Shown here: in pieces, positions 19,701-28,180 of the stretch
How the letters are laid out: every line of letters begins with the position of its first letter
Numbering within the stretch: the first letter of the stretch is position 1
From: Bacteroides clarus YIT 12056
GTDB taxonomy: Bacteria; Bacteroidota; Bacteroidia; Bacteroidales; Bacteroidaceae
DNA: 64,000 nucleotides
NCBI RefSeq assembly: GCF_900129655.1
Contig: NZ_FQWK01000007.1
Location: 114,637-178,636, forward strand
Direction: 5' to 3'
Translations under genes and position numbers: made by a program
Notes under the pieces: generated by a model
Told to the model about the DNA's origin: nothing
What the model saw: only the letters and a program-made list of their open reading frames with translations
The model's database searches: none

Positions 19701-19870
19701 ATACCGTAATGCGCTATTCGGAGAATAATCTGAGTGCCGGAGTGGCTTATCAAGGAAGCTATAAGACTTGTGTTTTAGGATTCCCCTTCGAGTCACTGCG
19801 CACAGCGGAAGAAAGAGATTGCCTGATGAGCGCCATTCTGACGTTCTTCAGCAGTAATAGTAAGAAGTAA
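16781..19870 (+). CDS. Secreted N-acetylmuramoyl-L-alanine amidase-like protein with golvesin-like and Fn3 domains
   Basis: A 1029-residue exported protein (signal to about residue 23, GGAQ). Proteins like this are often labelled 'xanthan lyase' or 'golvesin C-terminal-like domain'. The sequence shows a split Amidase_3 pattern: HIALWQSHG (about 155-164) with a following GANVLIPRERD, then an inserted golvesin-like beta-sandwich (about 280-370), then AFAFHSDAG (about 493-500) and VPTMLLELLSHQNFADM. A fibronectin-III-like segment follows near 640-715, and a large C-terminal domain of unknown role. Amidase_3 enzymes are Zn-dependent and strip stem peptides from MurNAc, which would generate the peptide-free glycan needed by NamZ. 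Operonic context agrees. Confidence 0.72.
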   Translation: MSVRLHFLFSMLAAALIPQLGGAQELPAETRRKIGKFLDATARKEISIGRITIDSVAIEGSTLQLFANMNCSYIPFREANVAEIYQGINALLPSGFTKYKLQLRTNKHSIEELIPQALRSKKDKKSLTFCQNVEKPLVSKVSRPYTPANGLQNRHIALWQSHGFYYEPKLNRWEWQRARCLQTVEDLYTQSFVLPYLIPMLENAGANVLIPRERDCQTAEIIIDNDGCLNTRSAYVENTADKAWMQGNGKGFAHLRSQYTDFENPFKEGTFRTIETIKKGKESIAEWIPEIPQNGQYAVYVSYQTVPNSSDDALYTVYHKGGISQFKVNQKMGGGTWIYLGTFGFDAGKNNTCKVTLSNRSDKAGQIVTADAVKIGGGMGNIARRISEEGATDNLKSSDKTVNSSNATGNTTATHQSAYVTEYQKSGYPRFCEAARYWMQWAGIPDSVYSESHGKNDYTDDYKSRGIWVNYLAGGSAANPTEKGLNIPIDMAFAFHSDAGTTLNDSVIGTLGIYQTDAYNGVFANGASRYLSHDLTDLIQSNIVRDIRTLYEPRWTRRGKWNQSYYEARVPRVPTMLLELLSHQNFADMRYGIDPRFRFTVSRAIYKGMLQFLCSQYHMDYVVQPLPVDHMALRMIGENEIELTWQPVTDSLEPTATAEKYIVYTRIGNGDFDNGIVVDKNSYRTALPAGVVCSYKVTALNKGGESFPSEILSAGKAFNSKGTVLVVNGFDRISAPADFVAPAPADTLLAGFLDESDHGVPYIKDISYIGKMKEYRRSVPWMDDDASGFGDSYSNYETQVIAGNTFDYPALHGAAILKSGYSFVSSSDEAVENGKVTLNDYKYADLILGKECQTKIGRGGVKPLEFKTFSKPMQDCITSYCNQGGNIFISGAYVGTDLWDNRLIPANEEDKKFATEVLKYKWRTGQATTMGKVKCVASPFPSLSGNYTYYNELNTDSYVVESPDAIEPATKEAYTVMRYSENNLSAGVAYQGSYKTCVLGFPFESLRTAEERDCLMSAILTFFSSNSKK

Positions 19871-19899
19871 AAACAAATTTATAAAACCAATCATCATCT

Positions 19900-21774
19900 A
19901 TGAATCGAAGACTATTCATCAGCGTCCTGTTTGTTTGCCTGCTGTCGTTTACGGTCCGGGCACAACAGGGAACGTTCCGTTTCGCACAGTTGACGGATAT
20001 TCACTTAAGCCCGAACAATCCCAATCCGACAGAGGATTTGTTACGGTCTATCGCCCAAATCAACGCAACCGACAGCCTTGATTTCGTATTGGTAACAGGC
20101 GACCTTACCGAAGAAGGTGACCGTGCGACCATGGAGAAAGTAAAATCATGCCTTGACCTGCTGAAAGTAAAATACTATGTAGCGTTGGGTAATCACGAAA
20201 CCAAATGGAGCGATTCCGGCTGTACCGCTTTCGGAGAAATATTCGGCGGCGAGCGATTTGATTTCGAACACAAAGGATTCCTGTTTTTAGGTTTTAATTC
20301 CGGTCCGCTGATGCGTATGGCATACGGACACGTCGTTCCTCAAGATATACGCTGGATGACGGAAAGAATGAGCCGGTACAATACCGGTAATCCCAGAAAG
20401 AACAACCCGGTAATCCTTGTTACACACTATCCGATGACAGAAGGAGATGTGGACAACTGGTATGAGGTAACAGATGCCGTACGCCCGTATAATATACGTT
20501 TATTTATCGGCGGCCATTATCACCGCAACCGTGACTTACGCTATGACGGCATTCCGGGCATTCTGATGCGCAGCAATCTGCGTGACAAGGATGAGAAACC
20601 CGGTTATGGTATCTATGAAATAACGAAAGATTCCATTCTGGTCTATACCCAACGTATTGGAGAGCCCAAAAAGAAATGGGCTGCTTTCTCTCTGACAGAA
20701 TCATACTACGACCGTAACGGGAAAGCCGATAAATATCCGGACTTCTCCGTAAACAAGGAGTATGCACAGGTGAAAGAGCAATGGTTGGTACAAACCGGAG
20801 CAGGCATTTATTGTTCGCCGGCTGTGGAAAAGGATAAAGTATTCGTTGGTGACGACATGGGATATCTGACAGCCTACGCCCTTAAAAACGGTAAGAAGTT
20901 ATGGAGCTTCCAATCCGGAAAAAGAATAGTCGGAACACCTGCCGTAAGTGAGGGGATTGTCGTTTTCGGCTCTGCAGATTGTAAGATATATGGCTTGAAC
21001 GCTCAAAACGGAAACTTATTATGGACGGTAAAAGCCGCCGCTCCCGTATTAGGCGCGGTAACCATAGACAACGGCATTGCCTATATCGGCGCCAGCGACC
21101 ATACATTCCGTGCCGTAAACATCCACACGGGAGACGTAAAGTGGAACTTCGCAGGCGTAAAAGGCTATATTGAAACCAAACCTCTGGTAACAGACAATAA
21201 AGTGATTTTCGGCGCATGGGACAACACCCTATATGCATTGGATAAGGCAGACGGCAAGGAACTATGGAAATGGACGGGCGGGCTGACCCGTATGCATTTT
21301 TCTCCGGCGGCCGTATGGCCGGTAGCCTCGGACGGAAAGGTGTTTATTACCGATCCGCAACGTGCCATGACTGCCATTGACCTGAAAACAGGTAATACCG
21401 TGTGGCGCACTTTCCAGTCTATGGTACGGGAAACGATAGGATTGTCCGAAGACGGAGAACGTATTTACAGCAAAACAATGAACGACAGTATCGTCTGTTA
21501 TTCCGCCAAAGGTGACCAACCGCACGAATTATGGGCATCCAACGTCGGTTTCGGCTACGAACATGCCCCTTCCATGCAGGTAGAGAAAGAAGGCATCGTA
21601 TTTGGAAGTACCAAAGAAGGGCTTATCTTCGCATTGGAAGCCAAAACAGGCAAAGTATTGTGGAAACACAAAATCGGTAACTCGCTTATAAGTACCGTGG
21701 TTCCGCTTGGTAACAACCGGGTATTGTTTACCGCCACCGGTGGAGAAACCGGACTGCTGAAATTTAAAAAATAA
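19900..21774 (+). CDS. Secreted calcineurin-like phosphoesterase fused to a PQQ-type beta-propeller
   Basis: A 624-residue exported protein (MNRRLFISVLFVCLLSFTVRAQ). Residues about 28-250 form a metallophosphoesterase: QLTDIHLS, VTGDLTEEGD, ALGNHETKW, VTHYP and GGHYHRN supply the two-metal ligands. The C-terminal ~340 residues are repeats of the PQQ propeller kind (KLWSFQSG, LLWTVKA, DVKWNFAG, ELWKWTG, VLWKHKIG). It is a full-length paralogue of the protein at 55,643 in the glucan locus. Substrate is unknown; a periplasmic phosphate ester or a diphosphate on a glycan is possible. Genes on both sides are 25-30 bases away, so it is likely part of the series. Confidence 0.82.
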   Translation: MNRRLFISVLFVCLLSFTVRAQQGTFRFAQLTDIHLSPNNPNPTEDLLRSIAQINATDSLDFVLVTGDLTEEGDRATMEKVKSCLDLLKVKYYVALGNHETKWSDSGCTAFGEIFGGERFDFEHKGFLFLGFNSGPLMRMAYGHVVPQDIRWMTERMSRYNTGNPRKNNPVILVTHYPMTEGDVDNWYEVTDAVRPYNIRLFIGGHYHRNRDLRYDGIPGILMRSNLRDKDEKPGYGIYEITKDSILVYTQRIGEPKKKWAAFSLTESYYDRNGKADKYPDFSVNKEYAQVKEQWLVQTGAGIYCSPAVEKDKVFVGDDMGYLTAYALKNGKKLWSFQSGKRIVGTPAVSEGIVVFGSADCKIYGLNAQNGNLLWTVKAAAPVLGAVTIDNGIAYIGASDHTFRAVNIHTGDVKWNFAGVKGYIETKPLVTDNKVIFGAWDNTLYALDKADGKELWKWTGGLTRMHFSPAAVWPVASDGKVFITDPQRAMTAIDLKTGNTVWRTFQSMVRETIGLSEDGERIYSKTMNDSIVCYSAKGDQPHELWASNVGFGYEHAPSMQVEKEGIVFGSTKEGLIFALEAKTGKVLWKHKIGNSLISTVVPLGNNRVLFTATGGETGLLKFKK

Positions 21775-21807
21775 AAATTGAGAATTAAAAAATAACACCT
21801 TATAGAT

Positions 21808-23274
21808 ATGAAGAAGATTGATTGCTTTATTCCCTACGCAGGAAAAGAACAAGCTGAAAAGACAGTACAAGGATTGCAGGCTACAGGTCTCGTTGGAAAC
21901 ATCCGTTTAGTAACGACCGACTCCACCCTTGAGCCACTGCCCGGTTGTGAACTTTTATCTGTAGATATGCCCTACTGCAGTACTACCATGAGAGCCATAG
22001 CCCAAAAAGCAGATGCGGAATATACATTGCTTTACACCAAAGAGACTACTCTTGAACTGGGCATGTTCGCATTGGAACGCATGATGCACATCGCAGAAGA
22101 TTCGGATGCAGGAATGGTCTATGCCGACCATTACCAGATAGCTGACGGTAAACAAACGAATGCCCCCGTCATAGACTATCAATTCGGTTCGTTGAGAGAT
22201 GATTTCAACTTCGGTTCGGTGCTCCTTTTCAATACCTCTAAACTGAAAGAAGCCGCCGGCCGTCTCATATCCGATTACGACTTTGCAGGCCTCTACGACT
22301 TACGTTTGAAATTAAGCCAAAAAGCCGACCTTGTACATATCAACGAGTATCTGTACAGCGAAGTAGAAAACGATACCCGTAAAAGCGGTGAAAAGATTTT
22401 TGATTATGTCGATCCGAAGAACCGTGACCGTCAGATTGAAATGGAAAAAGCATGTACGGAGCATCTGAAAGAAATCGGCGGTTATCTGAAACCGGAATTC
22501 AAACAGATTGAATTTTCCGCCGGTAATTTTGAATACGAGGCATCTGTTATCATCCCCGTACGTAACCGTATACGCACCATTCGCGATGCCATCCAATCCG
22601 TTTTAAGCCAAAAGACAGATTTCAAGTTCAACCTTATCATCATCGATAATCATTCCACAGACGGTACGACAGAGGCCATTGATGAATTTAAGAACGACGA
22701 GCGTCTCATCCATATTATCCCTGAACGTAACGACCTTGGCATCGGCGGTTGTTGGAATATGGGCGTACACCACCCCAAATGCGGCAAATTTGCCGTGCAA
22801 CTGGACAGTGACGATGTATATGCCAATGAAAACACGCTGACTACAATGGTACGCGCTTTCTATGAACAGAATTGCGCCATGGTGGTGGGTACTTACATGA
22901 TGACGGATTTCAACATGAATATGATTGCTCCGGGTATCATCGACCATAAAGAATGGACACCGGAGAACGGACGGAACAATGCTCTCCGCATCAATGGTTT
23001 GGGCGCACCGCGCGCATTCTATACTCCGGTACTGCGCGAGGTAAAAGTACCTAACACAAGCTATGGTGAAGACTATGCCCTGGGATTGAACTTCTCACGT
23101 CAGTACCAGATAGGCCGTGTTTATGATGTTGTCTATAACTGCCGCCGCTGGGACGACAATTCAGACGCCTCATTAGACATCGTTAAGATGAACGGACACA
23201 ACTTATATAAAGACCGGATCCGCACTTGGGAATTGCAGGCACGCGTGGCAATGAACAAGAAAAACAAGAAATAA
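21808..23274 (+). CDS. Family 2 glycosyltransferase with a degenerate N-terminal GT-like half
   Basis: 488 residues, no signal peptide and no membrane segment. The C-terminal half is a clear GT-A domain: ASVIIPVRNRIRTIRDAIQSV, LIIIDNHSTDGT, and LDSDDVY at about 332-338 as the metal/nucleotide-sugar DXD. The N-terminal half (1-240, beginning MKKIDCFIPYAG) looks like a second, diverged GT-A fold with VYADHY in place of a full DXD. It transfers a sugar from a nucleotide donor in the cytoplasm; acceptor unknown. Its place inside a degradative locus is odd. The next gene begins 3 bases after its stop, suggesting translational coupling with the DUF4922 protein. Confidence 0.82.
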   Translation: MKKIDCFIPYAGKEQAEKTVQGLQATGLVGNIRLVTTDSTLEPLPGCELLSVDMPYCSTTMRAIAQKADAEYTLLYTKETTLELGMFALERMMHIAEDSDAGMVYADHYQIADGKQTNAPVIDYQFGSLRDDFNFGSVLLFNTSKLKEAAGRLISDYDFAGLYDLRLKLSQKADLVHINEYLYSEVENDTRKSGEKIFDYVDPKNRDRQIEMEKACTEHLKEIGGYLKPEFKQIEFSAGNFEYEASVIIPVRNRIRTIRDAIQSVLSQKTDFKFNLIIIDNHSTDGTTEAIDEFKNDERLIHIIPERNDLGIGGCWNMGVHHPKCGKFAVQLDSDDVYANENTLTTMVRAFYEQNCAMVVGTYMMTDFNMNMIAPGIIDHKEWTPENGRNNALRINGLGAPRAFYTPVLREVKVPNTSYGEDYALGLNFSRQYQIGRVYDVVYNCRRWDDNSDASLDIVKMNGHNLYKDRIRTWELQARVAMNKKNKK

Positions 23275-23277
23275 TAT

Positions 23278-24210
23278 ATGAACCAGACAATACACAATCT
23301 TCTGACCGAGCAACTTGCTTCTTGGGAAATGGCGCGTAACAACTACGCCGCCCTTTCCGGAGTGCAAGTAAAAGAGCTGAATGTAAACGGCATTCCTTAT
23401 AAGGTGCAGTTCAATCCGGCACGTATTGTGTCTTCCGGAGCCAAAGTAGATGCCAAATCCATAAAGGAACGCAAATGTTTTCTCTGCCCTGCCAACCTGC
23501 CGGCAGAACAAAGAGGCGTTCCGTTTGAAGGGCATTATAATATATTGGTCAATCCGTTTCCTATATTTCCCCGTCACCTGACCATACCGGAAACCGCCCA
23601 CGTCGACCAACGCATAGCTCTCCGTTTCGGAGATATGCTGGACCTGGCACAGCAACTGACCGATTATACAATCTTTTATAACGGACCTAAATGCGGAGCT
23701 TCCGCTCCCGACCATGCACATTTCCAAGCCGGCAACAAAGGCTTCATGCCTATCGAGCAAGACTGGCGCGAACAAGTGGCGGGCAAAGTCGCGGACTACG
23801 GTCAGGCCACCCTCTGGTATCTGAACGACTCCCCGCGTACTACCCTTGTCATTGAGTCTGCCGACCGGAAAACAGCGCTCAAACTGTTCGATATCGTCTA
23901 TCACTCTCTGGATATACAACCTGGTGAAGATGAACCGATGATGAACGTTCTCGCCATGTACGAAGCCGGTAAATGGATTGTTTTCATCTTTCCCCGCGCC
24001 AAGCACCGTCCGGCCTGTTACACAGCCGAGGGCGATGCCAATCTGCTGAGCAGTCCCGCATCCGTTGACTTAGGCGGTGTATTCATTACGCCTGTCGAGA
24101 AAGATTTTATCAAAATAACGGCAGAGGATATTGCGCAAATATTAAGCGAAGTATGCCTTTCACCGGCAGATTTCCAAAAAATACGTCAACGTATCAAAGA
24201 ACAAATATAA
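23278..24210 (+). CDS. DUF4922 HIT-like nucleotidyltransferase/phosphorylase-family protein
   Basis: A 310-residue cytoplasmic protein of the DUF4922 / ATP-adenylyltransferase-like group. The HIT-type active-site string is PDHAHFQ, with H146, H148 and Q150, where the first His of such enzymes forms the nucleotidyl-enzyme intermediate. C67-x-x-C70 (KCFLCPANLP) with H100 (FPRHLTI) resembles the zinc site of GalT-like proteins. It overlaps functionally with the preceding GT gene (3-base gap), suggesting conversion between a sugar-1-phosphate and a nucleotide sugar, or phosphorolysis of the latter. Substrate not known. Confidence 0.75.
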   Translation: MNQTIHNLLTEQLASWEMARNNYAALSGVQVKELNVNGIPYKVQFNPARIVSSGAKVDAKSIKERKCFLCPANLPAEQRGVPFEGHYNILVNPFPIFPRHLTIPETAHVDQRIALRFGDMLDLAQQLTDYTIFYNGPKCGASAPDHAHFQAGNKGFMPIEQDWREQVAGKVADYGQATLWYLNDSPRTTLVIESADRKTALKLFDIVYHSLDIQPGEDEPMMNVLAMYEAGKWIVFIFPRAKHRPACYTAEGDANLLSSPASVDLGGVFITPVEKDFIKITAEDIAQILSEVCLSPADFQKIRQRIKEQI

Positions 24211-24231
24211 TATCCGTTATTCCTTAAACAA

Positions 24232-25560
24232 ATGAGTATGAAAGAGCCCAAAGTAGAAGTTGGTATATTATTCGAACCACAGATAGAGTTTGTCCTGTTA
24301 GCTCCTTACCGCATATCCGGCAAGGAAGTCAGCGGCAAGCAAGTTGTCACCTATGACGAAGGCAAAATCCTTTGGAACGGCCGTCAATATGACGAGTTGC
24401 TATTTGAACCCCTGCAGGAATCTGCCGCGGCATTCGAATTGCTGGATGTAACTATCGGCATAAATTTCCATTGGGAACGGAAAGAAGACCAACGCTTTCA
24501 GGGCTCCTTAAAGATTATTGTGGAAAACGGCAAACTGACGGGTATCAATGTCATCCATGTCGAAGACTATCTGACCAGTGTCATTTCCAGTGAAATGAGC
24601 GCAACGGCTTCTTTGGAGCTACTGAAAGCCCATGCAGTCATTTCGCGTAGCTGGCTGTTGGCACAGATACGGAAAAACAAAGAAATCGCAGAAGCGCAAA
24701 CCGATTATTCCGCTTTCACCCAAACAGACGAAGAACTCATCCGCTGGTACGACCGTGAAGACCATACTCATTTCGACGTATGCGCAGACGACCATTGCCA
24801 ACGCTATCAGGGAATAACCCGCGCCTCTACCGATATAGTCAAACAGGCGATAGCCGCCACCCGGGGACAGGTACTTACCTCGGAAGGAAAAATCTGCGAT
24901 GCCCGTTTCTCCAAATGTTGCGGCGGCGCTTTCGAAGAGTTTCAATATTGCTGGGAAGATATTAAATACCCTTATCTTGCCAAGCAACGCGACTATAAAG
25001 TTGATAGTGGAAAGTTACCCGACTTGACGCAGGAAACCGAGGCCGACCGATGGATACGTACTTCTCCCGAAGCGTTTTGCAACACCACGGATAAGAAAAT
25101 CCTGTCGCAGGTACTCAACAATTACGACCAAGAGACTACGGATTTCTATCGTTGGAAAGTAGAATACACCCAAGACGAGCTCTCCGCCCTCATCCTGAAA
25201 CGTTCCGGCATAGACTACGGGCAGATTATTGACCTTGTTCCTATTGCCCGCGGCACTTCCGGACGCTTGTGGAAACTGAAGATTGTCGGTACAAAGAAAA
25301 CACTGACCATCGGAAAAGAATTGGAAATCCGCCGGACGCTCTCTCCTTCGCACCTTTACAGTTCCGCATTTGTCGTAGACCGCACAGAGTTGTCGGAAGC
25401 AGGTATACCCGGACGCTTTATCCTCACCGGAGCAGGCTGGGGACACGGCGTAGGACTCTGCCAGATAGGCGCTGCCGTAATGGGCGAACAAGGATATGGA
25501 TATGACGCTATACTGTTGCACTACTATATCGGCGCGAACATTGACAAACTATATGACTAA
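24232..25560 (+). CDS. SpoIID/LytB-domain protein without a signal peptide
   Basis: A 442-residue protein. The SpoIID domain is recognised by HVEDYLTSVISSEMS with the candidate catalytic E121, then LELLKAHAVISRSWLL, HFDVCADDHCQRYQG, DARFSKCCGGAFE and the C-terminal GAGWGHGVGLCQIGA. Known background: SpoIID is a lytic transglycosylase acting on peptide-free murein strands, and its conserved Cys/His help hold a metal. The N-terminus (MSMKEPKVEVGILFEPQIEF) has no hydrophobic signal and no upstream extension that would provide one, so it appears cytoplasmic, unlike SpoIID. Start could be the ATG at 24,232 or 24,238. The AmpG-like gene follows after 27 bases. Confidence 0.82.
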   Translation: MSMKEPKVEVGILFEPQIEFVLLAPYRISGKEVSGKQVVTYDEGKILWNGRQYDELLFEPLQESAAAFELLDVTIGINFHWERKEDQRFQGSLKIIVENGKLTGINVIHVEDYLTSVISSEMSATASLELLKAHAVISRSWLLAQIRKNKEIAEAQTDYSAFTQTDEELIRWYDREDHTHFDVCADDHCQRYQGITRASTDIVKQAIAATRGQVLTSEGKICDARFSKCCGGAFEEFQYCWEDIKYPYLAKQRDYKVDSGKLPDLTQETEADRWIRTSPEAFCNTTDKKILSQVLNNYDQETTDFYRWKVEYTQDELSALILKRSGIDYGQIIDLVPIARGTSGRLWKLKIVGTKKTLTIGKELEIRRTLSPSHLYSSAFVVDRTELSEAGIPGRFILTGAGWGHGVGLCQIGAAVMGEQGYGYDAILLHYYIGANIDKLYD

Positions 25561-25587
25561 TCTAATAACAGAAAAACAATTAATAGA

Positions 25588-26910
25588 ATGAACAATATCA
25601 AGAAAATATCACCTTGGGTATGGGTTCCTACTTTGTATTTCGCACAAGGTATTCCCTACTTTATCGTGAACAACATCTCCGTACTGATGTTTGCCAAAAT
25701 GGGCGTTCCCAATGGAGATATGGCGTTATTTACCAGTCTGTTGTATTTACCTTGGACCATCAAACCTTTCTGGAGCCCGTTTGTCGATATCATCAAAACC
25801 AAAAGATGGTGGGTTGTCTCCATGCAGATTCTGATGTCGATAGCTTTTATCTTGCTGACGTTGACCATACCGCGGCCGGATGAAGCGACCATGGCGGCCG
25901 GAACCACTCCTATCAGTATGTTTACCCTCACGCTGATATTATTTATCATCACGGCATTTGCCTCCGCTACACACGACATTGCAGCGGACGGTTTCTATAT
26001 GCTGGCGCTAAAATCGGGCGAGCAGGCAGAGTTTGTCGGCATCCGAAGCACTTTCTACCGCCTTGCATCCATTTTCGGACAAGGAGTACTCGTAGCTATC
26101 GCCGGAGCCATCGAACTGAAATACGACAACATTCCGTTATCATGGACGATCACGATGCTGGTTACAGCCGTCATGTTCAGTGCGGTAAGTCTCTACCATC
26201 TCTTTGCGATACCCAAACCCGCTTCCGACAAGTCTGTCCTGGCACCGGGAACAGCCGGTGCAAAAGCCATTTTCAAGGAGTTCGGGCGTACATTCGCTAC
26301 CTATTTCACTAAACCCGGCGTATTGCTTGCCATTATATTCATGCTTCTCTACCGTCTGCCCGAGGCATTCCTCATCAAAATGTGCATGCCGTTTCTCGTT
26401 GCCGGCAAAGAAGCGGGCGGCTTAGAGCTATCCACAGCAGAAGTAGGTATCGTATATGGTACTATCGGAGTGATATTCCTCACGTTGGGGGGTATTCTCG
26501 GCGGACTATTCGCATCACGTATAGGATTAAAGAAATCCATTTGGTGGATGGCGGCTTGTATGACGCTGCCTTGTCTGACCTTCGTTTATCTGGCTATCTG
26601 CCAACCCGAAAACCTGTTTGCCATATCCACGGCCATTGCCATCGAACAATTCGGTTACGGATTCGGTTTCACAGCCTATATGCTCTATATGATGTACTTT
26701 TCCGAAGGAGAGTTCAAAACATCCCACTATGCCATCTGTACCGCATTCATGGCATTGAGTATGATGATTCCGGGTATGTTTGCGGGCTACATCCAAGAAG
26801 CTATCGGCTATACCAACTTCTTCTGGATGGTAATCATTTGTTGTATCGCCACTGTGATAGTTACCGTTTTCGCCGACAGAAGAATAGACCCGGAATATGG
26901 AAAAAAGTAA
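25588..26910 (+). CDS. AmpG-like major facilitator transporter (muropeptide permease family)
   Basis: A 440-residue MFS protein with about 12 hydrophobic helices. The N-terminal WVWVPTLYFAQGIPYF and the loop after helix 2, SLLYLPWTIKPFWSPFVD, are the AmpG pattern; AmpG imports GlcNAc-anhydroMurNAc(-peptides) into the cytoplasm. The DIAADGFY motif of this family is also present (THDIAADGFYM). Located between the SpoIID-like and second NamZ-like genes, so murein disaccharides made by lytic enzymes are the likely cargo. Plain sugars remain possible. Confidence 0.8.
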   Translation: MNNIKKISPWVWVPTLYFAQGIPYFIVNNISVLMFAKMGVPNGDMALFTSLLYLPWTIKPFWSPFVDIIKTKRWWVVSMQILMSIAFILLTLTIPRPDEATMAAGTTPISMFTLTLILFIITAFASATHDIAADGFYMLALKSGEQAEFVGIRSTFYRLASIFGQGVLVAIAGAIELKYDNIPLSWTITMLVTAVMFSAVSLYHLFAIPKPASDKSVLAPGTAGAKAIFKEFGRTFATYFTKPGVLLAIIFMLLYRLPEAFLIKMCMPFLVAGKEAGGLELSTAEVGIVYGTIGVIFLTLGGILGGLFASRIGLKKSIWWMAACMTLPCLTFVYLAICQPENLFAISTAIAIEQFGYGFGFTAYMLYMMYFSEGEFKTSHYAICTAFMALSMMIPGMFAGYIQEAIGYTNFFWMVIICCIATVIVTVFADRRIDPEYGKK

Positions 26911-26937
26911 GTAGTGATTAATGATTAGTAAATGATT

Positions 26938-28179
26938 ATGAAGAAGATAATGACAATCTGCCTGATTTGTATCCTCTGCGGAAGCATGGTGCAGGCACAG
27001 AAAATCAGAATAAAAACCGGCATTGAAGTATTGAAAGAACAAAACTTCAAATGCCTGGAAGGTAAGCGTGTAGGATTAATCACCAATCCCACCGGAGTAG
27101 ACAACCATATGAAATCCACGATTGATATTCTGCACGAGGCACCGAACGTAAATCTTGTGGCTCTCTATGGCCCGGAGCATGGCGTACGCGGCGACGTGCA
27201 TGCCGGCGACCATGTAACGGACATGAAAGACGCTTCTACCGGACTGCCCGTTTATTCCCTGTACGGAAGTACACGCAAAGCAACACCGGAAATGCTGAAA
27301 GACATCGATGTACTGGTATATGACATCCAGGACATCGGTTGCCGCTCGTTCACATATATCAGTACCATGGGACTGGCCATGGAAGCCGCTGCCGAGAATG
27401 GGAAAGAACTTATCGTATTGGACCGTCCCAATCCCGTAGGCGGACTGAAGATTGAAGGTAATCTGACGGAAGATGACTGTGTTTCTTTTGTCAGCCAATT
27501 TAAAATTCCGTATCTTTACGGTCTCACTTGCGGTGAGTTGGCTTTAATGTTGAATGGAGAAAAGATGTTGAAAGAGGGTAAGCAATGTAAACTGCAGGTT
27601 GTAAAGATGAAAGGCTGGAAGCGCAAAATGGACTATACACAGACCGGATTGCAATGGGTGCCTTCTTCCCCGCACATTCCACATCCGCATTCCGCGTTTT
27701 TCTATCCCGTCAGCGGTATTCTAGGCGAACTGGGCTACATGTCCATCGGAGTAGGTTACACGATTCCGTTCCAAATGTTTGCCGCTCCATGGGTAGAGGC
27801 TGAAAAACTCGCCGGGAACCTGAATAATCTGAACGTACCGGGTGTTATTTTCCGACCGATGTACCTGAAACCCTTCTACTCCGTAGGCAAAGGAGAATTA
27901 CTGCAAGGCGTGCAAGTACATATCATGGATTTCGGCAAAGCTCCGCTCAGTGAAATACAGTTTCTCGTTATGCAGGAAGTAGCCGCACTCTATCCCGACC
28001 GCGCCGTATTCGACCATGCAGACAAAGGTCGTTTCTCCATGTTCGATAAAGTAAGCGGTTCGAAGCAGATACGTGAACGTTTCAGTAAACGGAACCGTTG
28101 GGAAGATGTCCGGGACTATTGGTATAAGGATGTCGAAAATTTCCGCAAACTATCGAAACAATATTATTTGTATAAGTGA
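26938..28179 (+). CDS. DUF1343 NamZ-like protein, second copy with diverged C-terminal motif
   Basis: 413 residues from ATG 26,938 (MKKIMTICLICILCGSMVQAQ signal; the ATG at 26,932 is an alternative). DUF1343 motifs: YGPEHGVRGDVHAGDH, YDIQDIGCRSFTYIS, VLDRPNPVGG, YGLTCGELALMLNGE and PSSPHIPHP. Where the first copy has FEATPVSLGRGTSLPFQ, this one has LGELGYMSIGVGYTIPFQ, losing the E-x-T and GRGT elements. It may therefore have altered substrate preference (for example anhydro or reducing-end forms) or be a binding protein. The next gene starts 1 base after its stop, so the two are probably translationally coupled. Confidence 0.82.
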   Translation: MKKIMTICLICILCGSMVQAQKIRIKTGIEVLKEQNFKCLEGKRVGLITNPTGVDNHMKSTIDILHEAPNVNLVALYGPEHGVRGDVHAGDHVTDMKDASTGLPVYSLYGSTRKATPEMLKDIDVLVYDIQDIGCRSFTYISTMGLAMEAAAENGKELIVLDRPNPVGGLKIEGNLTEDDCVSFVSQFKIPYLYGLTCGELALMLNGEKMLKEGKQCKLQVVKMKGWKRKMDYTQTGLQWVPSSPHIPHPHSAFFYPVSGILGELGYMSIGVGYTIPFQMFAAPWVEAEKLAGNLNNLNVPGVIFRPMYLKPFYSVGKGELLQGVQVHIMDFGKAPLSEIQFLVMQEVAALYPDRAVFDHADKGRFSMFDKVSGSKQIRERFSKRNRWEDVRDYWYKDVENFRKLSKQYYLYK

Positions 28180-28180
28180 T

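Noticed and set aside
28073..28180. Longer N-terminus of the D-lactate dehydrogenase-like protein
   Set aside because: It would overlap the NamZ-like gene by over 100 bases in another frame; ATG 28,181 directly follows the stop and starts a domain-like sequence.
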